A stretch of 64,000 nucleotides of DNA from Phenylobacterium sp. J367 (lineage in GTDB: Bacteria > Pseudomonadota > Alphaproteobacteria > Caulobacterales > Caulobacteraceae): the NCBI RefSeq assembly GCF_024699985.1, contig NZ_JAJONA010000001.1, positions 1,798,001 through 1,862,000 of the forward strand, in the 5' to 3' direction. The translations under genes were made by a program, and so were the position numbers. Position 1 is the stretch's first letter. Each line of letters starts with the position of its first letter. A model generated the notes under the pieces. That model searched no databases. It worked only from the letters and a program-made list of their open reading frames with translations, and had not been told where the DNA came from. Positions 37,297 to 47,465 of this stretch are shown here, piece by piece.

Positions 37297-39676
37297 GCGA
37301 ACAGACCCTGACCCGCCGCCAGATGGGCGCGAGCCTCGCCGCCCTGTCCGCCGCGCTGGCCGCGCCGGCCGCCGCGCAGAACGCTCGGCCGCTCTACAAG
37401 GACCCGAAGGCCCCGATCGACGCGCGGCTGGACGACCTGATGGGCCGGATGACGCTGGAGGAGAAGTGCGCCCAGCTCGTCGGCATCTGGCTGAAGAAGG
37501 AGACCATCCAGACGCCCGAGGCGGAGTTCTCGCCCGCCAAGGCGTCGGCCGCCTTCCCGCATGGGCTGGGGCAGATCTCGCGGCCGTCGGACCGGCGGGG
37601 CGCGAGCCAGGGACCGCACGCCGGCGCCGCGGCCGGCACCGTCAACCGCACGCCGGCGGAGACCGCCCGCTACATCAACGCCGCCCAGAAATGGGCGGTG
37701 GAACAGACCCGGCTCGGCATCCCGATGCTGATGCACGAGGAGGCGCTGCACGGCTATGTGGCGCGGGAGTCGACCTCGTTCCCGCAGGCTATCGCGCTGG
37801 CCTCGAGCTTCGATCCGGAGCTGGTGGAGAAATGCTTCGCGGTGGCGGCCCGGGAGATGCGGGCGAGGGGCGCGAACATCACGCTCGCCCCCGTGGTCGA
37901 CGTCGCGCGCGACCCGCGCTGGGGCCGGATCGAGGAGACCTATGGCGAGGACCCCTACCTGGTCTCGGAGATTGGGCTGGCGGCGATCCGCGGCTTCCAG
38001 GGCCGCACCCTGCCGCTGGCGAAGGACAAGGTGTTCGTCACGCTGAAGCACATGACCGGCCACGGACAGCCGGAGAGCGGGCGCAACGTCGGCCCGGCCC
38101 AGATCGCCGAACGGACGCTGCGCGAGAACTTCTTCCCGCCGTTCGAGCGGGCGGTGAAGGAGGGCAACGCGCGGTCGGTGATGCCGTCCTACAACGAGAT
38201 CGACGGGGTGCCGAGCCACGCGAACAGATGGCTCCTGACGACGGTGCTGCGCCAGGAGTGGGGGTTCGACGGGGCGGTCATGAGCGACTATTTCGCGATC
38301 CGCGAGATGGTCACGCGGCACAAGATGTTCGCCAGCCTGGACGACGCCGGCGCCGCGGCGCTGAAGGCGGGCGTCGACGTCGAGCTGCCGGACGGGGAGG
38401 CGTGGAACGCGCTGCCGAAGCTGGTGGCGGAGGGCAAGGTGACCCAGGCCGAGGTGGACACGGCCGTCCGCCGGGTGCTGCGGCTCAAGTTCGAGGCCGG
38501 CCTGTTCGAAAATCCGTGGGCGGACGAGAGGCGCGCCGACCGGCTGACCGCGACCCCGCACGACGTGGCGCTGGCCCGCGAGGCGGCGCGCAGATGCATG
38601 GTGCTGCTGAAGAACGACAAGGGGCTGCTGCCGCTGGATGGGGGGAAATCCGCCGCCTGGCGGTGCTGGGGACCCACGCGCGGGACACGCCGATCGGCGG
38701 CTACAGCGACATCCCCCGCAAGGTGGTGAGCGTGCTGGAGGGGATCCAGGCCGAGGCGAAGGGCCGCTTCGAGGTGGAGTACGCCGAGGCCGTGCGGATC
38801 ACCGAGCAGCGGATCTGGGCGCAGGACGAGGTGAAGCTCGTCGACCCGGCGGTGAACGCCCGGCTGATCGCCGAGGCGGTGGAGGCGGCGAAGCGCGCCG
38901 ACGTGGTGGTCATGGTGCTGGGCGACAACGAGCAGACCAGCCGCGAGGCCTGGGGCGACGACCACCTGGGCGACCGGGCGTCGCTGGGCCTCGTCGGGCA
39001 GCAGGAGGACCTGGCCCGGGCGATCTTCGACCTCGGCAAGCCGACCGTGGTGGTGCTGCTGAACGGCCGGCCGCTGGCGGTGACCCTGCTGGCCGAGCGG
39101 GCCGACGCCCTGGTGGAGGGCTGGTACCTCGGCCAGGAGACCGGCCACGGGGTGGCCGACGTGCTGTTCGGCCGGGCCAATCCGGGCGGCAAGCTGCCGG
39201 TGACCATCGCCCGCAACGTCGGCCAGATCCCGCTCTTCTACAACGCCAAGCCGACGGCCCGGCGGGGCTATCTGATCGACGACTCGACGCCGCTCTACCC
39301 GTTCGGCTTCGGGCTCTCCTACACGACCTTCGAGATCGGGGCGCCGCGGGTGGCGAAGGCCGTGGTCGGCGCCGGCGAGACCGTCCGTATCGAGGTCGAC
39401 GTCGCCAACACGGGCGCTCGCGCCGGCGACGAAGTGGTGCAGCTCTACCTGCGCGACGAGGCGGCCTCGGTGACCCGGCCGCTGATGGAGCTGAAGCGGT
39501 TCCGGCGGGTGACGCTGGCGCTGGGGGCCCGGACTACGGTGGCCTTCGAGCTGACGCCGGCCGACCTCGCCGTCTGGAACCTGGAGATGAAGCGGGTGGT
39601 GGAGCCCGGGGTGTTCACGGTGATGGCCGGGGCGAACTCGGCTGAGGTGAAGTCCGCCCAGTTCACCGTGGCCTGA
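37293..39676 (+). CDS. GH3 beta-xylosidase/beta-glucosidase, Tat-exported (one frameshift)
   Basis: About 795 aa. ATG 37293 overlaps the GH43 stop. A twin-arginine leader (LTRRQMGASLAALSAAL) ends AAAQ. The GH3 N-terminal barrel has LGIPMLMHEEALHG, VTLKHMTGHGQPE and the nucleophile Asp in FDGAVMSDYFAI. The second alpha/beta domain has NGRPLAVTLL and NPGGKLPVTI, then a fibronectin-III-like C-terminus (DEVVQLYLRDEAASVTRP). One G is missing in the run 38640-38645, between the first and second domains (GEIRRLAVLGTHA after repair). Context points to beta-xylosidase activity on xylo-oligosaccharides. The HEE and HGQPE segments match the bacterial xylosidase branch better than cellobiases, by my reading. 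Confidence 0.9.
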
Positions 39677-39685
39677 GGCGGCGGC

Positions 39686-40493
39686 CTAGATCGCCACGCG
39701 CTTGGCGATCTGGCTGCGGCGGGCCTTGCTCTCCTGCTGGGCGCGCTCCATGGCCTCGGTCTCGGTGGCGTGGAGCAGGTGCTCGATCACGCGCTCCAGG
39801 TGGTCGCGCATGGCCTGGCGGGCCGCCGCGGGATCGTGGGCCTTCAGGGCGTCGAGCACCTTGCCATGCTCGGCGATCCGCGGCTCGAGGCCGAGCGCCG
39901 CGGGCGCGGGTCAGGATGTTGCGGGCCAGCGGCGAACGGTTGCGCAACTCCCACAGGTTCTCGATGGTGGCGATGATCGCGCCGTTCCCGGTGGCGCGGG
40001 CGATCACCATGTGGAACTCCTTGTCCGCGTCCTCGCCCTTCAGCTCGTCCTCGTCGGCCATCAGCGTCAGCAGGCGCTTCAGCTCGGCGAGGGAGTCGGC
40101 GTCGATGGTGGCGGCGGCCAGCGCGCAGGCCTCGCCCTCGAACAGACGCCTGGCCTCGATCAGCTCGAAGGCGCCGATCTCGAAGTCGTAGGCGGCGGCG
40201 GTCAGCGGCGCCTGGGCGCGGGTGACGTAGATGCCGAGGCCGTGGCGGGCCTCGATCATGCCCAGCATCTCGAGCGCGATCAGCGCCTCGCGCAGCGTCG
40301 GCCGCGACACCCCGAACTGCTCGGCGAGCTCGCGCTCGGTCGGCAGGCGCTCGCCGACCTTGTATTTGCCGGTCTCGATCTCGCCGGCGATCTGGTCGGC
40401 GAGGCGGCGGTAGAGCTTGCCGCTGGGGGCCGCCATGACGTCTTCAACCTTGGGCGACGCGCGCCCCGGGGCGCGCTTGGGAGACTGCACCAT
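39686..40493 (-). CDS. GntR-family regulator with FCD domain, UxuR/FadR type (one frameshift)
   Basis: Transcription factor of about 269 aa. The winged-helix domain (about 27-92) has LYRRLADQIAGEI, RLPTERELAEQFGVSRPTLREAL and RHGLGIYV. The FCD ligand domain follows with ARRLFEGEACALAA, EFHMVIARATGN and, after repair, RIAEHGKVLDALKAHD. An extra C around 39902-39904 shifts the frame; the real end is SQIAKRVAI at 39686. It is co-transcribed 9 bases after the mannonate dehydratase, as expected for a uronate-responsive repressor. Its likely site is TGGTCnGACCA, found at 34426, 41810, 47329 and 47352. Confidence 0.88.
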
Positions 40494-40502
40494 AGCCGAA
40501 CG

Positions 40503-41714
40503 TCACCAGTCGTGCATGGAGCCGTCCTCGCGACGGGCGACGGGCAGGTAGGCGCGGCGGTAGGGATGGCGGGCGGCCGCGGCCTCGTCGATCTCCACGC
40601 CCAGGCCCGGCGCGTCGCCGGGGTGCAGCATGCCGTCCGCGAAGCTGTAGGCGTGCGGGAAGACCGCATCGGTCTCGGCCGTGTGGCGCATGTACTCCTG
40701 GACCCCGAAGTTCGGGATCGACAGGTCGAAGTGCAGGGCCGCGGCCATGGCCACCGGCGAGAGGTCGGTGGCGCCGTGGCAGCCGGTGCGCACGCCGTAG
40801 AGCTCGGCCAGGTGGGCGATCTTCTTCAGGTGGGTGAGGCCGCCGGCGTGGACCACGGTGGCGCGGATGTAGTCGACGAGCTGCTCCTCGATGAGCTGCT
40901 TGCAGTCCCAGATCGAGGAGAAGATCTCGCCGACGGCGATCGGCGTGGTGGTGTGCTGGCGGATCAGCCGGAAGGCGGCCTGGTTCTCGGCCGGCGTCGG
41001 GTCCTCCATCCAGAACGGGCGGTAGGGCTCGAGGTCCTTACCCAGCCGGCCGGCCTCGATGGGGGTCAGGCGGTGGTGGATGTCGTGCAGCAGGTGGACG
41101 TCCCAGCCGAGCGCCTCGCGGGCCCGGCCGAAGAGCTCGGGGACGACGCGCATGTACTTCTCGGAGGACCAGACGGTCTCCTTCGGAAGGTCGCTGTCGG
41201 CCGGCTCGTAGAACAGCTTGTCCTTGGAGACGCCGTAGGTCCCGGCCATGCCCGGCACGCCGGTCTGCAGGCGGATCGCCTTGTAGCCCAGGGCCTGGTA
41301 GTCGCGGGCGGCGGCCAGCGTCTCGTCGATGGTCTCGCCGTTGGCGTGGCCATAGACCATGACGCCGGTGCGGCAGGCGCCGCCGAGCAGCTGGTAGACC
41401 GGCAGGCCGGCGATCTTCCCCTTGATGTCCCACAGCGCCATGTCGACGGCGGCGATGGCGCTCATGGTGACCGGCCCGCGCCGCCAGTAGGCCCCGCGGT
41501 AGAGGTACTGCCAGATGTCCTCGATCTGGTGGGACTCGCGGCCGATCAGGCAGGGGATGACGTGCTCGCTGAGGTAGCTTTCCACCGCCAGTTCGCGGCC
41601 GTTCAGGGTCGCGTCGCCGATCCCGGTGACGCCGTCCTCGGTCTCGATCTTGAGGGTGACGAAGTTCCGCCCCGGACTGGTGACGATGGTCTTGGCGGCG
41701 GTGATCTTCGGCAT
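40503..41714 (-). CDS. manD: D-mannonate dehydratase, enolase superfamily
   Basis: Converts D-mannonate to 2-keto-3-deoxy-D-gluconate in glucuronate breakdown; 403 aa, intact. The start is [15 protein letters not shown] at 41714; 30 further in-frame residues upstream lack family similarity. ManD features: [31 protein letters not shown], the general acid/base region [12 protein letters not shown] and metal ligands in [19 protein letters not shown] and [12 protein letters not shown], and [18 protein letters not shown]. The match with the Caulobacter and Novosphingobium ManD type is close. It uses glucuronate released by the divergent GH67 gene. Uronate isomerase (UxaC) and fructuronate reductase (UxaB) are not in the window. 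Confidence 0.93.
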   Translation of the reverse strand: MPKITAAKTIVTSPGRNFVTLKIETEDGVTGIGDATLNGRELAVESYLSEHVIPCLIGRESHQIEDIWQYLYRGAYWRRGPVTMSAIAAVDMALWDIKGKIAGLPVYQLLGGACRTGVMVYGHANGETIDETLAAARDYQALGYKAIRLQTGVPGMAGTYGVSKDKLFYEPADSDLPKETVWSSEKYMRVVPELFGRAREALGWDVHLLHDIHHRLTPIEAGRLGKDLEPYRPFWMEDPTPAENQAAFRLIRQHTTTPIAVGEIFSSIWDCKQLIEEQLVDYIRATVVHAGGLTHLKKIAHLAELYGVRTGCHGATDLSPVAMAAALHFDLSIPNFGVQEYMRHTAETDAVFPHAYSFADGMLHPGDAPGLGVEIDEAAAARHPYRRAYLPVARREDGSMHDW

Positions 41715-41809
41715 GGACGCTTTCACGGAGGCGAGCAGGGGCGGCGCGCGCCCGGGCCGGCAGCAGCGGCCGGTCCAACCTAGCCGACGGTCCCCTGTTG
41801 TCAATCAGG

Positions 41810-41820
41810 TGGTCTGACCA
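41810..41820. promoter_or_regulatory. GntR-type operator between manD and the GH67 gene
   Basis: TGGTCTGACCA, a perfect palindrome in the 142-base divergent region. It could control both genes. Confidence 0.75.
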
Positions 41821-41856
41821 ATAGAAGAAGAGTGTGCAGACCAAAGGGAGGATGCC

Positions 41857-43960
41857 GTGCGGTTGAGCCTGACGGGAGCGCTGCTGGCGCTGATGGCGGT
41901 TCTCCTGGCCCCGGCGGCTTGGGCCGAGGACGGCTACGACCTGTGGCTGCGCTACCGGCCGGTGGAGCCGCAGGCGGCCGGCGCCTATCGCGCGGCGCTG
42001 GGCCCGGTGGCGGCCGAGGGCGGCTCCCAGACGCTCGACGTCGCCGCGGCCGAACTGCGGCGGGGGCTTTCCGGCCTGCTGGGCGCCCCGGACCCGCGGG
42101 CGCCCTCCGGTCGTGCTTCGCGCGGGCGGGGCTGGACTGCCGGGCGGCATCGGCCCCGAGGGTTATGTCATCCGCAGCACGACGGTCGACGGCCGGCCGG
42201 CGACCGTGATCGCCGGCCAGACCGACCGCGCCGTGCTCTATGGCGCCTTCCATCTGCTGAGGCTGGTGCAGACCCGCCAGCCGGTGACGGGGCTCGACAT
42301 CGCCTCGGCGCCCAAGGTGAAGGTTCGCGTCCTCAACCACTGGGACAACCTCGACCGCAATGTGGAGCGCGGCTACGCCGGCGACAGCCTCTGGGACTGG
42401 CACAAGCTCCCCGGCTGGCAGGACCCGCGCTACGTTGACTACGCCCGGGCCAACGCCTCCCTGGGCGTCAACGGCACGGTGCTGAACAACGTCAACGCCA
42501 AGGCCGACAGCCTGACGGCGCCCTACATCGCCAAGGCCGCGGCGTTGGCCGACACCTTCCGGCCCTACGGCATCCGGGTCTATCTCTCGGCCCGGTTCTC
42601 GGCGCCGATCGAGATCGGGGCCCTGAAGACCTCCGACCCGCTGGACCCCGCGGTGCGCGCCTTCTGGAAGGCCAAGGCGGACGAGATCTACCGCGCCATC
42701 CCCGACTTCGGCGGTTTCCTGGTGAAGGCCAATTCCGAAGGCCAGCCCGGGCCGCAGGACTACGGCCGCACCCATGCCGACGGCGCCAACATGCTGGCGG
42801 AAGCGGTCGGTCCGCACGGCGGGATCGTCATGTGGCGGGCCTTCGTCTACTCCGCCGAGCAGCCCGAGGACCGGGTGAAGCAGGCCGCGAACGAGTTCGT
42901 CCCGCTCGACGGGACGTTCGCGCCGAACGTCATCGTCCAGGTGAAGAACGGGCCGCTGGACTTCCAGCCGCGCGAGCCCTTCCACCCGCTGTTCGGGGCC
43001 ACGCCGAAGACGCCCCTGATGCTCGAGGTGCAGCTCACCAAGGAATACCTCGGCTTCGCCACCCACCTCGCCTACCTCGGGCCGATGTGGGAGGAGGTGC
43101 TTGCCGCCGACACCTGGCGGCGCGGCAGGGGCTCGACGGTCGCCAGGGTGGTCGAGGGCAGGGTGTTCCCGCAGGCCCTGACCGGCATGGCCGGCGTCGC
43201 CAACATCGGGACCGACCGCAACTGGTCCGGCTCGCACTTCGACCAGGCCAACTGGTACGCCTTCGGGCGGATGGCCTGGGACCCGGACGCCAGGGCGCGC
43301 GACATCGCCGAGGACTGGGTGCGGATGACCTTCTCCAACGACCCGGCCTTCGTCGCGCCGGCGGTCGGCATGATGATGGGCAGCCGCGAGGCGGTGGTGA
43401 ACTACATGACGCCGCTCGGCCTGACCCACCTGATGGCGACCGGCCACCACTACGGCCCGGGCCCCTGGGTGGACAACCTGGAGCGCGCCGACTGGACCCC
43501 CGTCTACTACCACCGGGCCGCCGCCGACGGCATCGGCTTCGACCGCACGAAGACCGGCAGCGACGCGGTCGGCCAGTATGCGCCGGAGGCCGCGAAGGCC
43601 CTGCTGGCCGACGAGCGCCACCTGCTGTGGTTCCGGCATCTGCCCTGGGATCACCGGGTGCGCTCGGGGCGAACGCTCTGGGACGAACTGGTCGTGCGCT
43701 ACGACCTGGGGGTGTCACAGGTGGGGGAGATGCAGCGCACCTGGGCGTCGCTGGCGCCTTACGTGGATCCCGAGCGCCATGCGGAGCAGGCGGCCTTCCT
43801 GGCGATCCAGCGGCAGGAGGCCCAGTGGTGGCGCGACGCCTCCGTGGCCTACTTCCGGACCTTCGCCAGGCGCCCGCTCCCGGCCGGCCATGCGGAGCCG
43901 CCGGAGAGCCTGGAGCACTACCGGTCGCTGAGCTTCCCCTACGCGCCCGGGCATGACTGA
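41857..43960 (+). CDS. aguA: GH67 alpha-glucuronidase (one frameshift)
   Basis: Removes (4-O-methyl)glucuronate from the ends of xylo-oligosaccharides; about 700 aa. GTG 41857 follows GGGAGG and opens a signal peptide ([20 protein letters not shown], ending WA). Domain order is N-terminal GH67N (LWLRYRPV), central catalytic barrel with [45 protein letters not shown], and the C-terminal domain with [15 protein letters not shown]. An extra base near 42105 shifts the frame before [13 protein letters not shown]. It is divergent from manD under one operator, linking debranching with glucuronate use. Confidence 0.92.
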
Positions 43961-43990
43961 GGCGGCGGAGTGCGGGGGGCTTCGCGGGCG

Positions 43991-44121
43991 GCCCTCTCCC
44001 TACCCTCTCCCTCTCCGCTTCGCGGGGGAGAGGAGTGGAGCTGCCAGGCCTGCGCCAGAACCTCCTCTCCCCCGACCCCGGCGACCGCCGGGGGAAGAGA
44101 GGGAGAGGGTAGGGAGAGGGC
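43991..44121. repeat. Nested palindromic repeat, family 1, copy 4 (131 bp)
   Basis: Long form like copy 2. Outer arms GCCCTCTCCCTACCCTCTCC and complement; left inner hairpin CCGCTTCGCGG, right inner hairpin CCCCGGCGACCGCCGGGG. Confidence 0.85.
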
Positions 44122-44145
44122 CGGGGGCTGCGCCGTCAGCTCAAA

Positions 44146-44176
44146 AGGAAGAGGGCGGCGCCGGGTGGCGCCGCCC
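44146..44176 (-). terminator. Terminator after the TonB receptor at 44232
   Basis: Perfect 10-bp stem GGGCGGCGCC/GGCGCCGCCC with a 4-base loop; on the minus strand followed by TCTTCCTTTTG. Confidence 0.75.
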
Positions 44177-44231
44177 CAGGGGGACCTTTTCTCGGGGGGA
44201 GGGAGAGAAGGTTTATCCGTAGGCGTAGGTT

Positions 44232-47156
44232 CTAGAACTTCCCGCGGATGCCCAGGAGGATGGTGCGGCTGCCGCTGTAGAAGGACTGGGTGGCGTTCGG
44301 CCAGACGAAGGCCGTGCGCTGGTCCTCCTTGGTGATGTTGATGACGTCGAGGGTGATCCGGGGCTCGGTCAGGAAGCCCTCGAACTGGTAGCCGGCCGAC
44401 AGGTCCCACTGGCCGTAGGCGTCGTTGCGGAACCGCGCGGGGATCGGGGTCCCGCCCTCCGGATTGGGCAGGGTGATGCCATTCTCGGGTCCCGCCGAGC
44501 CGGTCTGCCTGGCGTTGTAGACGTAGGAGACGCGGATCGAGGCCGGGCCGTGATCGTAGTAGCCGGTCACGTTGTAGGTGTAGGGCGAGACGCCGACCGC
44601 CACCGGCGGCGCGCCGGCGCCCGACGCGCTCTGATAGATCCGCGTGTAGTTGGCCTGGAAGCCGAGGCCGTCGAGCAGGAAGCTCAGCGGCTGCACCCAG
44701 TTGGCCTCGTAGCCGCGGATGGTGAGCGTGCCGCCGACGTTGATCTGCTGGCGGACGTTCACGGTGGCGGAGTTCGGGCCGCCGCGGTTGTTGATGGCGG
44801 TCTGCTGGGTGGCGGTCAGCGACTCGAAGGGGATGCCGAGCTGGCTGAACGGGATGGTGGTGGTCCCCACCTGGGTCCAGCCCGAGATCACCTTGTTGAA
44901 GCCGACGATGCCGACGTAGCCCTCGGCGCCGGTGTACCACTCCGCCCCGATGTCGAAGTTGTTGGAGAAGAAGGGCGTCAGGTTCGGATTGCCCTGGTTG
45001 GCCTCCTGGGCCGACGGGTCGGAGAAGGTGGTGCCGGGCAGCATGTCGGCCGGGTTCGGCCGGGTCAGGGTGCGCGAGGCCGACAGGCGCAGGTTCACGT
45101 CGTCGCGCACCTGGAGCACCGCGTTGAATGAGGGCAGGTAGGCGTCGTAGCGCGACTTGCGGGTCTGGAACTCCGTGGTCTGAACACCGGCCACCGTGAA
45201 GGTCACCGGCCCGGTGATCTCCTGCTCGGTGGAGACGTAGCGTACGCCGCCGTTGAAGCGGAGCTGCCAGGCGCCCACGTCGGTCCGGCCGTTGAACTCG
45301 GCATAGGCGCCCTTGGTGTTCTCGTCGATGACGCCGGAGCGCGCCGCCGTGTTCGCCGAGGCCGAGAACGGCGCGGTGGAGGCGAGCTCCGAATAGTTGG
45401 TGTCGGCGAAGAACCGGTCGTAATCCACGGCCACGAAGCCATAGGGGCCGGGCTTCAGATAGCTGGCGAGCGCCGAGGCTGGCACGGCCGAGCCGGCCTG
45501 GCCGTTGCACGGCGGCTGCGGCGCGGGCGCCGGCTGGAACACGCCCCCGCCCCCGCAAACGAGCTGCTGCCAGCGGGCCGAGTTGTCCTGGGCCATGATG
45601 CTGCGGCTCGCCTGGTCCCAGGCGACGCCGGCCTTCACGTTCACCGCGTCGGCGTCGCCGAACAGGGCGTCGAGGTGGGCGGCCTTGGTCTTGGTCACCC
45701 GCCGCTCGTTCTGGATGTTCACGCGGCCGCCGCCGGTCCACACCCAGCCCAGGGCCGGATTGTTGAGGTCGGCGTTGGTGACGATGTTCGGATAGGGCTT
45801 GCCCGGGTTCTCGTAGTCGACGTTGATGCCGACTCCGAGCGGCGAGTTGAAGAGCACCGTCGGGCTCTCCCGCAGGAACTCGCTCTTCGACATGTTGAAC
45901 TGGCCGTCCACCTGGATGAAGTCGTTGTATTGCCAGTGGAAACCGGGGTTCAGGTTAAAGAAGTTGACCTTCTCGTGGTACGGGCGCGCCTCCAGGAAGA
46001 ACTGTGAGTTCAGGAAGTCGCCCGAGGTCACCACATGGTTGCTGTCGACCTGCAGGCCGACCGGGACCATGAAGTTCGAGTTGCGGCCGATCCAGTTCAT
46101 GTCGACCCGGTCGAACTTGCGGATGCCGCGCCCCACCAGGGTGTCGAAATAGAGCTCCAGGTTCTCCATGGGCCGGAGCTGGAAGGAGATCAGGCCTGAG
46201 AGCCGGTCACGCTGACCGTCCGTGTACGCCGGCCGGCCGAGCCGCGGGATCATGGCGTCGGAGAGCTGCTGCAGCGTCAGGCCGGGGTTGAGCGCCAGCA
46301 GGTCGGCGTTGGTCAGGGGCGAGCCGACGGGACGCCCCGGCAGGCTGACGCCGGCCGGCACCGTGGAGGCCCAGTTGAAGTTGTTGCCGCCATAGATGTT
46401 GCAGCCCGTGCAGGTCATGTTGGCGTTCGACCAGCCGATGGTCTCGAAGCCCTCGGTGGAGATGTGGGTCCGGGCGCCGGCGAAGCCGACCAGGACGCCG
46501 AACTCGCCGACACCGGTGTCAAAAGTGTCGCTGGCAAGCAGCGAACCGCGCGGCCCCCACTTCTCCGCGGTCGAGTTGTAGCTGCCCTGCAGGGAGTAGG
46601 TGAGCTGGCGGTCGCCGAAGTCGAAGGGGCGGGCGCTGCGCATGTTGACGGTGCCTGAGACGCCGCCTTCCAGCATGGAGGCCGTCGGCGTCTTGTTCAC
46701 GTCGAGCCGGGTGAACAGCTCGGTCGGGAACATGTCGAGGTCGACCTCCCGGTTCTGGCTCTGGCTGTCCAGGCGGCCGGTGGACGCCACCGCGATCTGG
46801 TTGCCGTTCAGCAGGATCTTGGTGAAGTTGGTGCCCAGGCCGCGGATGGCGATCTGCAGGCCTTCGCCGGTCACTTCGCGGGAGAGCTGCACGCCAGGGA
46901 TGCGGTTCAGCGACTCGGCGAGGTTGGTGTCCGGGAACTTGCCGATGTCCTCGGCGAAGATCGAATCCTGGATGATGGTGGCGTCGCGCTTGGCCTCGGT
47001 GGACTGCTGCAGGCTGCGGCGGAAGCCGGTGACGACCACTTCCTCGACCGCGGCCTGGGCCTGGACTTCCGTGACCACCACGCCCGACAGGAATGTCGCG
47101 CCAAGCAGAATGGCCTTGATACGCGTGGACTGCTTCTTGTGTGAAGAGTTCATCAT
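44232..47156 (-). CDS. TonB-dependent receptor for xylan-derived oligosaccharides
   Basis: Outer-membrane receptor of 974 aa, intact. The start at 47156 follows GGGGAAGGA. The signal peptide MMNSSHKKQSTRIKAILLG ends VQAQA, followed by the TonB-box-like AAVEEVVVTGFRRSLQQSTEAKR, which is typical of carbohydrate receptors in Caulobacterales and Xanthomonads. The plug has NLAESLNRIPGVQLSREVTGEG and FTRLDVNKTPTASMLEGGVSGTVNM; the barrel ends RTILLGIRGKF with terminal Phe. Its promoter region carries two GntR-type operators and a possible LacI half-site, so it belongs to the xylan/glucuronate regulon. Substrate assignment is by context. Confidence 0.92.
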   Translation of the reverse strand: MMNSSHKKQSTRIKAILLGATFLSGVVVTEVQAQAAVEEVVVTGFRRSLQQSTEAKRDATIIQDSIFAEDIGKFPDTNLAESLNRIPGVQLSREVTGEGLQIAIRGLGTNFTKILLNGNQIAVASTGRLDSQSQNREVDLDMFPTELFTRLDVNKTPTASMLEGGVSGTVNMRSARPFDFGDRQLTYSLQGSYNSTAEKWGPRGSLLASDTFDTGVGEFGVLVGFAGARTHISTEGFETIGWSNANMTCTGCNIYGGNNFNWASTVPAGVSLPGRPVGSPLTNADLLALNPGLTLQQLSDAMIPRLGRPAYTDGQRDRLSGLISFQLRPMENLELYFDTLVGRGIRKFDRVDMNWIGRNSNFMVPVGLQVDSNHVVTSGDFLNSQFFLEARPYHEKVNFFNLNPGFHWQYNDFIQVDGQFNMSKSEFLRESPTVLFNSPLGVGINVDYENPGKPYPNIVTNADLNNPALGWVWTGGGRVNIQNERRVTKTKAAHLDALFGDADAVNVKAGVAWDQASRSIMAQDNSARWQQLVCGGGGVFQPAPAPQPPCNGQAGSAVPASALASYLKPGPYGFVAVDYDRFFADTNYSELASTAPFSASANTAARSGVIDENTKGAYAEFNGRTDVGAWQLRFNGGVRYVSTEQEITGPVTFTVAGVQTTEFQTRKSRYDAYLPSFNAVLQVRDDVNLRLSASRTLTRPNPADMLPGTTFSDPSAQEANQGNPNLTPFFSNNFDIGAEWYTGAEGYVGIVGFNKVISGWTQVGTTTIPFSQLGIPFESLTATQQTAINNRGGPNSATVNVRQQINVGGTLTIRGYEANWVQPLSFLLDGLGFQANYTRIYQSASGAGAPPVAVGVSPYTYNVTGYYDHGPASIRVSYVYNARQTGSAGPENGITLPNPEGGTPIPARFRNDAYGQWDLSAGYQFEGFLTEPRITLDVINITKEDQRTAFVWPNATQSFYSGSRTILLGIRGKF

Positions 47157-47465
47157 TCCTTCCCCATTTCGTGTGCTTTGCGGGCACTTGTTCTTTATTC
47201 GCGCGACAGCGCGTCGGCCGGCGTTTCGCCGTGTCGATTGACATAAAGTCTTAAGAACCGCTGCCTAGAACTCGATATGATAGCGGTCACATTGACAGTG
47301 GTACTGGGTCAGTCCTTTCGTGTCAATACGGTCTGACCGTTGGGCCGGTTGTGGTCTGACCAATACTTGGCGGCCCTGCGGTTGCAACCTGGGCGGGCTT
47401 GAGGTGCGCCGCGCAGTGGGACAAAGACGAGACAGGGCGCGCCGCCGCCGCCCGGGAGGTCGTGC
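47157..47465. promoter_or_regulatory. Divergent control region between TonB receptor and LacI gene
   Basis: A 309-base gene-free region. It holds CGGTCTGACCG at 47329-47339 and TGGTCTGACCA at 47352-47362, two GntR-type sites about two helical turns apart. A half-match to the LacI-type site, TGATAGCGGTCA, lies at 47278. No small gene was seen. Confidence 0.7.

Noticed and set aside
34701..38729. A 1342-residue open frame across the GH10-GH43-GH3 genes
   Set aside because: It is an antiphase read of GH10 joined through indels to parts of GH43 and GH3. Only the segments matching GH43 and the first half of GH3 are real.
43939..45741. 600-residue leftward frame overlapping the TonB receptor at 44232
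   Set aside because: Arg/Pro-rich out-of-frame read of the intact 974-aa receptor, extended through a palindromic repeat.
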